Shown piece by piece: positions 12,446 through 25,379 of a stretch of DNA of 64,000 nucleotides. A program made the translations under genes and the position numbers. How positions within the stretch are numbered: the stretch's first letter is position 1; every line of letters starts with the position of its first letter. The notes beneath the pieces were generated by a model. The model was not told where the DNA came from and made no database searches. It saw only the letters and a list, made by a program, of their open reading frames with translations. Source of the stretch: Gloeophyllum trabeum ATCC 11539 (taxonomy: Eukaryota > Basidiomycota > Agaricomycetes > Gloeophyllales > Gloeophyllaceae); assembly GCF_000344685.1 (NCBI RefSeq), contig NW_006920413.1, positions 2,505,482-2,569,481 of the forward strand, written 5' to 3'.

Positions 12446-15400
12446 TTATTTGACACTGGTAGCAGCATTCTTCTTCTGCTCCTTTAACTGTGCAATGCGC
12501 TTTGGGAATGAATTTGCGTAAGTGCCGGCTGCTCTTCCCGGTGAAACACAATCATACCTGCTTCCTCTCCTCTTTGCGTCTGGCCAACTCCGCTGCCTTG
12601 TCCTCTTTCGACATGCCGACGGTGCTAGGAGCAGGGCTAGCTGGCGCGGGTGATGCTGCTCTCTGGTCTGCCGGTGCGGGTGAAGAAAGTCGAGAAGACA
12701 GTGGACTCGATGTGACAGGGACAGGGCTCTTCATCCTTGGAACAGACACCTTCCGCATCGCACCTCCCAGATTTGTATGTGTACGCGGGACTGATGGCGA
12801 GTTCTCCAAAGTCTGACTTGCGAAGCCCACGTCGTCCCACGAAGAGTCTGATGACAATGAACGTTATACGATAAACTCCACACGAGATTGAGGCTTACCC
12901 TGGTTATGTGCGCTAGACGCCCCAATGCGTGGACCGTGCGCCGTCACTGCAAAGACTGGTTTGGGCTCCACTATCGCCGCCGGGGCAGTCTCGAAAGCGC
13001 CTTAGCGTGGTATATGGGTCAGTAAATCAACCAGCCGATATAACATGAACTCACTCCAATCATCCTCATCAGCGTTCACATCCATCAAATCATCATTACC
13101 CCACGGATTATTCGCCTCGATGGTGAGGGCGTTCATCTCCTCTTCCAGCTCAGTTGGGAACTTTGCGGCCGAAGCAGTAGCGGGCGTCTTGTGAGCGCCG
13201 AGTTGCATTCCCTTGACCTTCGATGCGCCGCCGCCAACAGCAAGTGATGTCGGGCGCGGCGCTCCTAGAACATCTGGGGTCGAGATGGCTGAGTGAGCAG
13301 CCAGACGTGATGCACTGCCGCCAGGTGCATTGGTACCGATAGGAGGAGGAGCAGATATAGGGCGGTCGATTCCTAGACTAGGACTACTGCTGATAACTGT
13401 TTGCATATCCGCGCTAACAAGCTGATTTGGCATGAATATGAGAAAGTTGAAGGAGGCGAAGAACAGGATCAGATACCTTCTTTCCTATGGACGATATCGC
13501 CCAGCCCGCAAGCGCCCCTGCCGCTCCTGTAGCCGAGTTCACTAGATTATTTTGTGCTGAAGCTGGAGGAGTGAACCCTAACGGAGGGGTTCCGCTTTCG
13601 ACGATCGCCGTCTCAGGCTTCGGAGGCGCTATATGTTAACGTCTTGCGCCAGCAAAGGAAGGCAGCATACCAATGTGGCAACATATGATTCTAGCTTCTT
13701 CAGAAAGAGTTCGACGGCTTTAAAAGCCTGATCGCGCACCAACCTGAATCCCTTGTCAAAAGGGTAGACGCGAATGGGCGAAATACTCACTTCTCCTTAT
13801 CCACGATCGAGGGGCTGACGCTGGGTAATACTTTGGTTGCCAGCTCTTCTTCTTCATAACAATCAATAGTGGCCATGAAAGCCATTAACCCGGCCACACG
13901 AGCGTGGACAAAGGGGTCCTTCAAAGCTCGCGAAAATGCAGGTACTAGAACCTTGCGTTTCGTGTTATAACCCAGATTTGGACCTAGTCGACCAAGGAGA
14001 ATGCACGTGTTGGTCCGTATGGATGGCTCGGGGTCGGATTGCATTTTGGCGAGGTGGCGAAGGAGATCGTTGTTCATAATTCGATCGCTAAACTGTGAAA
14101 TACATCAGTAAGGTTGTCAAAGGGGGCGAAGATGTATGTATATTACATTTGGCGCAAGGAGTATGATTGATCGTACGGTGGCTTCACGGATTACGGCGAC
14201 AGTGTCTGTAAACCCAGTTTGCTGGATGAGAAGGCGGAATCAGGCGCCAGCATCTCTCACATAACAAAAATATACCGACCAGGTTAGGCCATATTTTATC
14301 TGTGACTGTCTTCTTGTCCAACTTGTCTGCGTATTCATTCATGTGATCGATCAAAGCCATACGCGTACCACGATCAGGACTGGCGAATAGTTTGACCAGC
14401 GGTGTGATAATTTGAGTAGAATAATCTGCTGGTGCAACATTCTTCCCCATCTGTAGGACCAACGGTAAGATGGTAGCTGCTGACGCCCCACCAAACTCTA
14501 AGGCAGATATTAATGAAGGTAGAACACGACCGGTGGCGAATTCCGGGGGAAACGAAGAGGCAGACTCTTTGAGTGTACTAGAGAGTCGTCAATCTCGTAC
14601 GTGCATGTCAAATATAACCATATTCACTCGCCGTAGGAATGTTGATTTTTCCGTATCACTCGATAAATTGAAGTTGTCGAGCCCTGCACAAATCTTTACG
14701 AGGTTGTTATTCGCAAAGAAGCCGGAGCCTTCACCAGCCGTCTCAGCCATTCCTAAATCTAAGAATCCCTTAGAAGTCAATCGACCCCTGGGATTCGGAT
14801 TAAGAAGACGCTTGTATGAGGGAAATAAAGCTGAGGGGACGGCGCCTTGTGAGGAAGCAGGCGGAGGAGGATGAGGAGGGTCGGTGGTCGGCGGAAGGGG
14901 GAAGGATGGGTTGAAGAGGGAGTTCAGCAGGATACCGAGAGCGTAGCTATCCAGTACTCCTGGATCATGGCTGGAGATGGATGAGCGGAGGAAGAGGCGT
15001 AAATTGAGCGCGCTTACTCCTTCAGGACCATCCATCCGCCTTTCTTGACCTCGGGGGACGCATACTTCATGGATTCAGGCAAGGATGAGCCTATCTTTAG
15101 ATAACATCTTCAATTTACTGTATGATACTAACATAGATGTACTACATACGTAGTATCCGTTCATGTCGTCTTTGTGATTGCTCAAAGCCTCGAACCCACC
15201 CAATTTCCACTCCCCGGATGGTGATATGAAGATAGATTGGACACGAACATTGCCGTGAGTAGACGCACAGGGGCCGTTCACGAAGGCCAATGCAACCTAA
15301 TTAGCGGGTTAATGGTGTTCACTACATACCGTATACCGGCACACCGTGATTCTGTGTAAGCCCCATAGAAGCCACTCTTCCCGTTCCCGCTGACTTTTGG

Positions 15401-15809
15401 ACGACCACGTTTGCAATGCAGCTTTCAGGGGTCGTATACGCTCGGTCATAATATGAACTGTGGTATCAGTTTCCACTGCATCCATGAACTTCAGTACGTC
15501 GGGATGGCGAGTAGCTCGTAGCTTTCGTAGGGCGTTCTTAGCTAGGGGTATGAGGTTCCTCTTCGACGACGAGTTCGCGTCGAATTCAAAAACAGATACG
15601 GGGCTGCCATCGTCCTGCGGGTTTCGTTTTACGTTTCAATCCTGGTAACATAGCACGACCACGCCTACCCTCTTGGTTCCGTCATATAATGACCATATCT
15701 CGTTGCTACCATCGTCGACCTTGCCCGCTAATGTGAAAGGAAGATTTAAGCCAGATTTCTGAACCAGAGACGAGACGGCAGCAGAGCCCAGTGTCCGTAA
15801 ATAATCCAT
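12446..15809 (-). CDS. SCY1-like pseudokinase (SCYL1/Cex1 type)
   Basis: This is an N-terminal kinase-like protein with HEAT repeats. Family members act in COPI/Golgi traffic and, as yeast Cex1, in tRNA export. The start MDYLRTLGSAAVSSLVQKSGLNLPFTLAGKV is the family hallmark. A degenerate kinase domain follows, including the LYDGTKR segment, VALAFVNG with the HGNVRVQSIF loop in place of a catalytic HRD, and LGGFEAL in place of DFG. HEAT repeats follow (YSTQIITPLVKLFASPDRGTRMALIDHMNEYADKLDK; LLRHLAKMQSDPEPSIRTNTCILLGRLGPNLGYNTKRKVL). A Ser/Pro/Ala-rich low-complexity region precedes a basic C-terminal helix (KEDKAAELARRKEERK…RIAQLKEQKKN). Many short introns are needed. It is divergent from MED14 with a 220-bp shared promoter. 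Confidence 0.9.
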
Positions 15810-16029
15810 AGATGGTAGTCAAAGGTCAAGAGATTTCGATGTTTAGCCGTCGGCTTGTACGGTGACGGGCGCTTAACGTGGTCCCAGGAGCGTGGCCACA
15901 AGCCCTTGTGCATTTGAACCTTGTCGTCTTTAACACGGCCACACTCGTCTTACGCTCCTTTGTTCGCGAAAGCTGTCTATGTCTTTGCTCTGGGGCTGAG
16001 CGACTGCTTGAAGCCGAACGCTCGCAGCA
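15810..16029. promoter_or_regulatory. Bidirectional promoter, SCYL / MED14
   Basis: Only 220 bp separate the two divergent start codons, so both genes must take their core promoters from this stretch. No TATA box is evident, in keeping with housekeeping genes. Confidence 0.6.
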
Positions 16030-19000
16030 ATGGCGACGACCAACGGCGTGAACGGCGTTAACGGCCACAAAGCATCCTCCGGCACTGTCGACGTATCCGG
16101 ACCTTCTACTTCTAATGAATTCCACGAAACAAGTCTGGAAGAACTTGAACGAGAGCTTCCCGTTGTGTACGATGGGCAGGTGCCTTTGGGCGATCTCCTT
16201 TCGCGAGTCACCCAGGCTATCTATGCGGAGCTACTAGAAATGGCCGAAACGTACGTGTCTTAGGCTGTATCTGGGGCAGATTACAGAGCTTCACGCGCGT
16301 AAAAGTCTGCCCAACATGTCGAAGGAAGCTCGGGCACGTACGATAGCAGACTGGGTAGTCAAGACAAAGAAGCAGGTGGTGAAGTTATATGCTGTCGTGA
16401 AATGGTCTCGAGATGCGGATACAGTGCAGAAGGCCATGGTAAGCGAATATTGTGTGACCCAGTAATTCACCTAACGTTCCCGTAAGAACATCACCGCTTT
16501 TCTTATGAATCAAAATCAACAATTCCTTGACGCAATTGATTCACTCGCGAGAGCCAGAGACAACCTAGATCCGGCTAGGTACAGTAAACAGTCATGAGAC
16601 TCGCGCCCAAAGTATTGATTCGGGTGTCAGGCTTCGGAACCACGATCTCCTTACCTCCCTTGACGTCCTCACTACTGGTTCCTACCGCCGATTACCTTCC
16701 GTCATCAAGGTGAGAGCGCTGTTCTCGAGCAAGTTCGCTTATTGACCTCTCCCAGAAACTAATCGTGCAACCACCACCTCTTTCAGACGATGAAGTCAAC
16801 AAGATCGTGGCAGACGTCGAGGATCGAATACGTTACCGTCTCCGTATGACAGAAATCATCCCCATAGAGATGTCAAAATATACAATCGGTAGTATCAATT
16901 GGTTATGTCGTCGATATGTATGTAAACTCAAGCCTCTTCTAGAACGGGGGCGAGTCCGTTTCGCTGCCCCCAGGCTGTTTGAGACTTCTCTCTGTCTCCG
17001 AGGTGCTCAGAAAGACGACGGGTGGTTCTTCGTGGACGTCGAATTTCTATTTAACGTTGGCGGCGATGAGACAGGCATGCAAGGTACGACGATAGTCTTA
17101 GAGACGAATGATGGTTTTCATTGTTCTGGATCAGAGTTCCCGCGTGTGCCTACTGGGGTAATGAAACGACATATTACCGAAGGTGTCGATGCCCAGTTAG
17201 CCATGTATGTGCCTATCACTCCTCCACCTGAGGGGCAGGTGCCGCCCGTAGAGCTTCCTCCGAGACCTCAGCTACCGGAAGGGACTATGGATGCCCCATT
17301 AGTTCGTGTCTATAATTTCCTACGTAAGTTCAGATCGAACTGTGAATTTGCATCGGTTCACATCTAGTAGAGATGATGTCTTTGTCGTATCAGCTGGAGA
17401 TCATGGCATACCAGGTGGGTAGCATTCTGATCTGATAAATAGCTGGACCTCATCGTATTGCACTAGGCACAACGAATGTGCAATCTCGGATGGGCAGAAT
17501 ACCTGCAGCTGGGGATGAGCAGAGACCGGAAGACCTTCTCTGTCTCATATTGGATGTTCGTTTCCCAACTACACATCGTTTGGAAGGTTAAAATCTGATT
17601 TAACGCACTTCATCACGCAGTCGCAAAGCCCCATTGCCCAACAGTCGAATGAAGATACCCCCGTTGGGAGGGACGCTAACTGTATCTATTGCTCGTGTAA
17701 GAGCAATACCCAAAGTAGGCGGTGGACCTGCTCGATCCGCAAAAGATCGAATACTCGCAGAACTGCAACAACGGGCAAAGCTGAACACGGCCAGACCCTC
17801 GGACGAAGTTGAGACCTTGCGGTTCGAGGCCAAGTGGGAGCCTGTGAAGAATGCTTTGGGGGTACCTGTCGCTCTGGAGGACCTCGCCTTTACAGACGGG
17901 GAGTTGGGTGTTGTACGTGTTGCAGTAGATGGATGGCATGCTGCGAAACAAACTGACTTGGTCCAGGACTCGGACAATTTGGACTTTGAGGCGCTACTAC
18001 GAAAGGTATTGTATAAACATGCAAAAGCTATTCTCAGGGCATTCCAAATACAACTGCAACGCAAACCCGTGTTTGCTCACCCCGGAGAAGTATCGTTAGT
18101 CGAGAGTGGTAATTACTGCGCTTTATCATCCATTGAACGTCTTAACTCACCGATCGCCAGATGGCAATCTCGCTCTTCGTATTCATCTATGTGCCGATGA
18201 GATAGTGCTTGTTAGCTTAGACCTTAGGACTGGCAGAATTACTCTGAGGGACACTGGCGATCTCGCTGCAGCAGGGCGTGGACCACGTTTTGCTCACATT
18301 ACGCAGAGACTCAATGATGCTCCCCAGGGCATAACGGATGCCGTACCGTTCTTACGCATTCTGGTAAGTACGATTTGCTCTCAATGTTTCTGAAGTTCTT
18401 CACACATCTTTCCCGATGTCGCAGACTATCACGGATCTCGCGGAACAGAAAGCGAATTACCTCGGGCTACAGACTTACCGTCAACGTCCATTCAAGGCTG
18501 AAGGTATGTCATTCGCATGAACTTTTGGGGTCACGTAGACCAACTGCTTCTTAAAGAACTCGGCAAGCTCGGCCCGGCTATTCGTGGCTTGCTATATGTC
18601 CAGCTGGCGAAGTTTCCGAACCATTATCTCGTGCTTGTTATCATGGACGATGAGCTCCGATATGCTCTCATCTCAGTCAGGATTCAGACCGACGTGTATC
18701 AGACAATGATCATGGAGGATATTGGCTGGCTGGACGTAAAAAGAATACATGGCGACGATTTACTTGTTACTGTGGACGATCATCTGAATTCCTCGCGTGG
18801 ACAGAAGCACAAGGTCAAGAGTGCGGACGAGTCTCAACCCGCGATAGATGCACCCCGTGCAGATATGGGTCGGACAGTGTACGTTTTTCGTAAGCGTGAT
18901 GCGGGATATTGCTAAGTGTCCTCAAGTAATAGCCTCAATTTAGAGACCCAGGTGCTGCGAGAGTTATACTCGTACTGCTGGTACGTCAGCTTTCGGAATT

Positions 19001-20513
19001 TGGGATAACAATTGATGGTTTTGCAGTGCGCGGGTGGCGTATATGAAGGTCGAACAACAGCTCAAACTCCGAGGCATTCCTTACATCCATGTCAACCCCT
19101 CGGAAGCTTCCCGCGTGACACCCGAACTACTGCACATACAGTCGTCTTTGGCTCGTTCCGTCCCTGGACTCTGTGTTCAGTCGTCAGATATTTTGTCCGG
19201 AGCACCGGCTGCAGAAGCCGCTATGCCTAATATCCGCGTCATCCCTCTCAATTGGTGGTCTGATAAGAAGGCTCAGGTGGGCCGAATCGTGAACATTGCC
19301 CTCCTCATTAGCTGATAGCAGTCTGTTGGATAGGTCGTCACTTGCGTGAAGCTGAAATACGTTCAGCAGCCTATGGGTAAAAGAGCAGGGACCAGTGCCG
19401 TCATACGACCGTCCAAGCGAATCATTTACGATACGGAAGAAGCCGTTGTTTCATTCCTGTCTGAAGACGTCGACAAATGCGTTGACGAATTCCTTGAGGA
19501 GTGGGCCCGTGTTTCGAAGATGGTTGTAATAGCTAGAGAAGGTAAGCTTCACAAACTGCCTCGCACGCACCACATATTGAGGCCCGTCTACCCTCAGTCG
19601 GTCAAATGTCTAAAGAAAAGAAGTGGCCGGACATTCGGATGTTATCGTTCGATCTACAAACTGTAGAGTTTGCGTACGCTGCTGTGAGTCGCTGTCCAGA
19701 CACCCTCTGGGAATACAGTCTTATGTGATCTTTATTAAGGACTATACCGTTTCTATCACATGCACTGATCAGCTGTCGCCAACCGGTGGCACGTATGAAC
19801 TCCGATTCTCAAGGGCAAGTTATTCGACTTTGGAGGATCGCTTCAATCCGCACGAAGATTCAGAACCCTTTCTACGTGGTCTGCTTCGTCGCGGACGTCT
19901 TGCGGAGTCGCTTCATACGCTGGTTTCGTTGCTAAGGCATACCCTGCCTATTGTTGTCCAGTTGGCCGAAATTCAGAAGGAAGCTGCAGACCAGAGTCAG
20001 TTTCTGGACACGTTCCCCAAGGCCGTAGGATGGTATCGACTCCTTTACGGTGACTTCAGGCAAGTATCCACGTCGCTGTGCGTGGTGCGTCGTGATTGAT
20101 ATAGTTCTATATTAAGGCATGCATTGGATTTCCGATTATTCGAAGGACAACAGATTGCGATACTTGACGCCTCTCATTCATTGTACAGCCGAGATACATC
20201 GGGAAATCTCTCCCTTCCTGGCCCTGATCCGGGGTCGCCCAGTAAGCGCCAAACAGTAGGGGTGTCGTCCCTGACTGGAAAACCGATCCAAAGGAACGAC
20301 GCTGTACATGAGCTTATGGTCTTGCAGCCCATTCCTACTTTCCAGGACCTCGTGCAAGAGACTGTAAAAGAGGTCGGTTCTGCGACCAAGGTTAATGCCC
20401 ACATTACTGCCGTCGATGTGGGGATCATATGCGATATCCCTCTCGCACGGTCGGCAATTATGACTCTCCATAAGAAGGTATTACGAAAGCTCGTAGGCGG
20501 GAGGACGAGTTGA
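16030..20513 (+). CDS. MED14: Mediator complex subunit 14 (Rgr1)
   Basis: This is a scaffold subunit that links the Mediator tail to the middle module and so relays activators to RNA polymerase II. After a low-complexity N-terminus (MATTNGVNGVNG…) comes the signature ELPVVYDGQVPLGDLLSRVTQAIYAELLEMAET. It continues across an intron as LHARKSLPNMSKEARARTIADWVVKTKKQVVKLYAVVKWSRDADTVQKAM and FLMNQNQQFLDAIDSLARARDNLDPAR. Further exons run through LITxLPRLPSVIK-like text, PPLSDDEVNKIVADVEDRIRYRLRMTEIIP and a long tail ending LHKKVLRKLVGGRTS at 20513. At least a dozen short introns interrupt it. It converges on the FAD monooxygenase, 277 bp apart. Confidence 0.92.
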
Positions 20514-20790
20514 TGCCATTTCTGAATGCCTTCATGCAAGGGACTGTTGATGTTTGCACGTATTTATCATCTTTTATTCGTCGCTTTGCTGTCACGCTAG
20601 TCTAAACTGTGCTGTGTATGTTCCTGTCGCCCTTTTGTATAATAGACATCCATCTATTCGCTCGATGTTGATTATGAATGGTCAGACCGAAGTCGCCGGG
20701 TATTTTCAGTTTAAGGTCTTGAGAATCCGGTTGGTTTATATTTAAGCAAGGACACAACATTTCGACATGCATACAGCGTTGATTTGGGCC

Positions 20791-22738
20791 TTATGCCCCC
20801 GTCGTCTGCTCCACCGCGATATCCAGCGGCACCATATTCTCCGCGACCCTCCCCTTTGCCCTCTCATTCAGCATCCCCCACTGCACCCACCAATCCGCCG
20901 CGGCGTCCACCGGGTCGTACGCAAATACCTTCAATATCGCGTCATACATCTCTTCGCCCTCGAGCACGCCCTTGCCATTGTCCGTCGCCGCCTTCATGAC
21001 AGCGTCCCTTGCTTCTTGCATGGGGCCGGGCGGGCAGGTCATGAAACGGATGTTGCCGACTTCGTTCTCGCAGATGTCGGCGACGCGCGGGCGGCGGACG
21101 TCCTCGAACGCCTCGAGGAATTGCGGGAGTTGATCGTACGCGGTCATGTGCCGGAATAGCTCGGAGAGGCAGGCGGCGTCGCCAATGGCCATGCCATGCT
21201 GTTGGACGGAAGCCGCCTGGGAGAGAGAAGGGAAAGGTCAGATGGGAGGGAAGTACGATGTGATGTGGAGAAGATACGCGAGACGTACGGGGAGTGGGTG
21301 GGCTGCTTCGCTGATTAGGACGGCAGCTGCGTCCGGGCATACCCAGTCAATGGGGGGCGGGATGAAGGAGCGTAGGCACACAGCAGGTTTCGCTGCCCTG
21401 GCCAGCTTTATTAGCCTGAAAATCGCACGATTCTAGCGTTTATTGTCTTCGTCATGGAAGGTCCGACCCCGGACTCACCTTGGGTCAGCTTCCCCCAATG
21501 CTTTCACCAAAACAGAGGACGGGAAAGGGTCTCGCCAGGAGCCTCTACCTGGGTCCTTTAGCGTGCCGTCGTCTGGCGTCCAGAAGTGCAAGGCGAGACT
21601 CCGTTCACCCCCGGGTCCTTCCTTATGGATACATCAGATGTTGGATGACATATTCCGCTCCGTGGGTGTACGTACCACGTAGTAGAAGAGAGATGCGTAG
21701 GCAACTCCGTAGTGCGTATAAACTGTCTGCGGAGAGTGAGTAAAGACCCGGTCGGTTCTTGAAAGTGAAAGAGTGGGAAGCGACGCACGTCTTTCCTCCT
21801 GAAATACTCAAGCTCAGGATCACTCTCTACTTCACTCCATGGTGCTGTGGTACTATATGGGAGGCGTTAAGCGAGGGTAGATGCAGAGACGAATTTGTGT
21901 GCTTACTTCCATGATAACAGCCCAGTAGGCTCTCCGAGCGGGGTGTCCCCGAGCAAAGAGCGCCGCACGGTGCTATCTGCGCCATCAGCACCGACAATGA
22001 CATCAGCGCTGAGTTTCTCTCCCGAGGCCAGCGATACGGATGGTCGATCGCCTTTCTTGAGGCTTCCGCCGTCTACCGAGACGACTTTGGCTTTCTTCCT
22101 TATTTGCGCCCCCTGCGAGGCAGCACTCTTGGCAAGGAGTCTGCATAGATCCGCATGCTAAGAAATGGGGGATTGATATGGATGTGAGGGCTAGAATAGG
22201 CGGGCGGGCTCACGTGCACAGTGGTGTAGTTCCCTCCGGTTTGCTGCATCAGTTCTTCGTCCCAGTGGTGGGTCCCATAAAGATCTCCAGTATGATCTGA
22301 TGTAGTGAGAGCCCGAAGAAGATATACTGAGGATGGATGCGCACAATTTAAAACAGCCACATTCTCTGAGTGGGTAGCGATCTTGGCATATTCAGGCCCC
22401 AAATCCCAGTTGCGTTGCAGAACTTTCGTCATGTTTGGGGGAGATCGCGAGCCACCGCTGATACGCTACAAGTAATTCATAAATGGTCAGCCGCATGATA
22501 TAGGCATTGCAGTCATTGTAACCCACGTCCTGCGTGCCTTCTTCTTCTTCTTCCAAGACGATGACTTTGTGGCCTGCGCGTCGCAGGCCTACGGCAGCAG
22601 CGAGACCCGCGACGCCGCCCCCGACGACGATGAACTCCAAAGATAGCGGTGCCTGCAAAAGACAATTATACTTAACTATATACCAATACAATAGGGGTAA
22701 AGAGGGTTGACCTTGCCCTTGTCTTTCGAAATGAACAT
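20791..22738 (-). CDS. FAD-dependent monooxygenase (salicylate hydroxylase-like)
   Basis: This is a flavoprotein aromatic hydroxylase of the PF01494 type; the substrate is unknown. The start MFISKDKGK is followed by an intron and then LEFIVVGGGVAGLAAAVGLRRAGHKVIVLE, the GxGxxG dinucleotide-binding fold. Later exons give RISGGSRSPPNMTKVLQRNWDLG, YHTGDLYGTHHWDEELM and HADLCRLLAKSAASQGAQIRKKAKVVSVDGG. The second FAD motif reads SADVIVGADGADSTVRRSLLG, with the typical DG. The third, normally GDAAHxxxP, is here SEAAHPLPA. The C-terminal part is MAIGDAACLSELFRHMTAYDQLPQFLEAFEDVRRPRV…MTCPPGP. The middle (about 21650-21850) could not be spliced with confidence. Confidence 0.82.
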
Positions 22739-25023
22739 GGCTGGTCGACAGCTGCGAGGAGGACGAATGCAAGAACAAAGACAAACAAGCGGGTAATGTG
22801 GGGGACGACGCGGTCCGCGGCAAGTGGGCTATAGCAGGTGCTTTGAGGGTGAGACCGATCCGTATTGCCATCCACAGCGGGCCTGCCCATACAAGGCAAT
22901 CACGATCGAGAGGAAGCAGAAAAGGGAAGACAAAACGCAGGAGGAAATACTATTATGGACACCCGATCGTCCGTATCAGCGGCCACAAATAGCGTCCCGT
23001 GGACCACGTTGCGTATGCGAGCCAGTTGTCAGGGGTTATCGGGGCACGCTCCAAGTCCAAGACTTATGCGAGTGTCGAGGTGGTCTCGCAAGTCCGACAG
23101 AGACCAGGTGAGACTGTGTAGTGAGATTACCATGTCCCACAACAGATTCTTCCATTAGCCACAATCGCGATGATGCCTTTCCGATTGCAATCACGACGCG
23201 GCTGGAACGTCAATCTGGACGCCTTTGACGTTCGCCACGTTTTTCCTTGCCTCTTTGCAATCGGAATATCACAAAACAACCTGTACTGCATCTATAATGT
23301 AAGACGGATACTTCCTTGGATACAGACATCATGGTACTTGCCAGTGGTCTCGCAGCCCACAAGCTTTAAGGACGCACGATCAAATGTGGCGCTGTTCGAG
23401 GAATCAGAACCATCAGCCTGGAGGGCAGATCCAGTGATGCCGATAGAGTTTTGAGATAGGTACAACGGCGAGATCCAGATCGCTCTGTGATTGGTGGCGT
23501 TCATGCAGGCGGGCAGGCAACTCTAAGACTGCAAGAGCCCAGGTATTTTCTGCAACAGCAACCATGTAGATGCAACCTAACACTACAAGGATCTATGGGG
23601 ACAAGCTAGAACCGGAATAACTCCGTAAATCGCCAATACTTCAAGGAAGTCCGAGCTGACGCGCGAGTACTGTTGGGACTCGGACTCGGAGTGTGCTCAG
23701 GTTAGTCCAGCTTTGCGTCACCAAGACAGTGAGCTAGCATCATTTTGCATTTTTGGAGCGACAACTACAGTGATATCACTCTGTCCAGCACGTCCAAGGG
23801 CAGACTTGATATCCGGGAGCGCGAACGGGACGACCTGAGGGAAGGGATCTAGCCCCGGTATGTCTTCGTTTCATATATATCGCATTTTGCATTATTGAGA
23901 GATATGCATCGAGTACTCCAGTAGGAGGGGCATTTAATCCGTACCCCGCAGGATCAAGGTATCATTCTGGAAACCCGTGGAGTGGATATAAAATGAGCAC
24001 TCAACAAATGCGGAAACGGTACTTGGTGAGTGAGGTTCCTTCCAGTAAAGGGGGGACAGCTTCCGGCCCCCCTCACTTGTGCCATATAGCCCACGTCGAG
24101 TGTCATAATTCGGTGAGAGCTTCGTTACGCTGTGTCTCAGTAACCTGAGACCTCCAAGCATGTGGCGTTGAGAGGCGGGAGGTTCTCTCTCGACTTTGTT
24201 CTGCTCGGTCTCTGACTTTCGGTCATTTTTTTCCAATCTTGTCTGGTATTCAGTTATTACCCTGACACCGCGCCCTTTATTCTTTCCTGACCTGTCTTTG
24301 TCCGACTGATGTAGCACAGTTTTTCAGGGGAAAGAAGTACTGGGCCACCTACTAATACACTGACTTGCATCTAAGGATGGGATAGAACAAAGTGGGGATG
24401 AGGCTTGGCGAGCGGCTTTTTCTTGACTCCAAGTGGACGGGCTATTGTCCGCGACAGCCAATAGGAAGTCTCGGTGTTCTGTGACCAGCAGCTATTGCCA
24501 TTTCGCCCTTGGCTGCTGCCTTGAGGTAAGCCTTGCTGGTCGCGTCTATGGTGCTGCCATGGCTCATGGTGGGGTATAATCACCTTTCCGTGCAGGCCTG
24601 CCCGTCAGGGACAAACGTTCGATAATCCTCCATCGCTCCTTTCTTAACCGGAAGGGCCACGGTCAAAGTGAGAATAGCACCAGATATCATGGTGCAGTGC
24701 GGCATTTGCGCTTGTTATCTTAGAGTAGCGAAGCTACAGGCTTAGGCTCGCGAAGCCGCACACGGTACGGGGATCCAAGCATGACCATTCTCGTGATTCC
24801 CAATGGCCAGTCGGACCCAATGGCAGGCTGTCTCCAGTAGGCCCCATCGGAACAGTCACCTGACGTGCTTGAGCGTCAGCAGTGTCACTGTCAATTTGTG
24901 TCAATCCACCGATAACATTGATCCTCGGAGCTACATCGAGTCTACACCCTAGCAAAGCCCCTTCACGATCGAGGCGCAGAAGCACGCAGCTTCTGAATCG
25001 CGGAAACTGCAAACTAGTGTCTT
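22739..25023. other. Intergenic region upstream of HHE1
   Basis: About 2.3 kb without a recognisable gene. It has a perfect 12-bp inverted repeat (TTCCGATTGCAA at 23179-23190, reverse complement at 23255-23266) that could fold a stem around a 64-nt loop. ORFs up to about 127 codons on the minus strand show no family resemblance. Confidence 0.4.
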
Positions 25024-25036
25024 GGGATTGGTTCGG
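25024..25036 (+). promoter_or_regulatory. Distal promoter element of HHE1
   Basis: GGGATTGGTTCGG lies 344 bp upstream of the HHE1 ATG, reading with the gene. It matches the element found at a similar distance before the other six HHE genes. The reverse strand holds a CCAAT box. HHE1 alone lacks the second, nearer CCAATC box. Confidence 0.6.
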
Positions 25037-25303
25037 AGGAAGAAGCTCAGTAGTCTGGATTCTTTCACGGAATCCGTGGCAGCAAATCAACGTCCCCGAG
25101 TTGTAAAAGGGACCGTTAAGCGCCAGCTTCGAGCGTACGCCACAACATCGCGCAAGGGCGGGACTAACAACAGTGTCCGAGATGATCTACTCAGTACCCG
25201 TTCCAACGATACACCTGACATTCCGCGGGGGTCATGACTTCAAGTCCCAACTTGCAGAGACAGTATGGCCCAGCAAGTAGGCGGTTCAGTCGCGTCCTGC
25301 AGG

Positions 25304-25311
25304 TATAAAAG
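25304..25311 (+). promoter_or_regulatory. TATA box of HHE1
   Basis: TATAAAAG lies 69-76 bp before the ATG. The same box and flanking sequence stand at the same place before HHE2 (33200-33207, minus strand). Confidence 0.65.
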
Positions 25312-25379
25312 ACATTGCGTATCTCTCGGGTTCAGCATCCTCCCAACTTCACTCGAACTCAGGAGATACTCACACCGCA

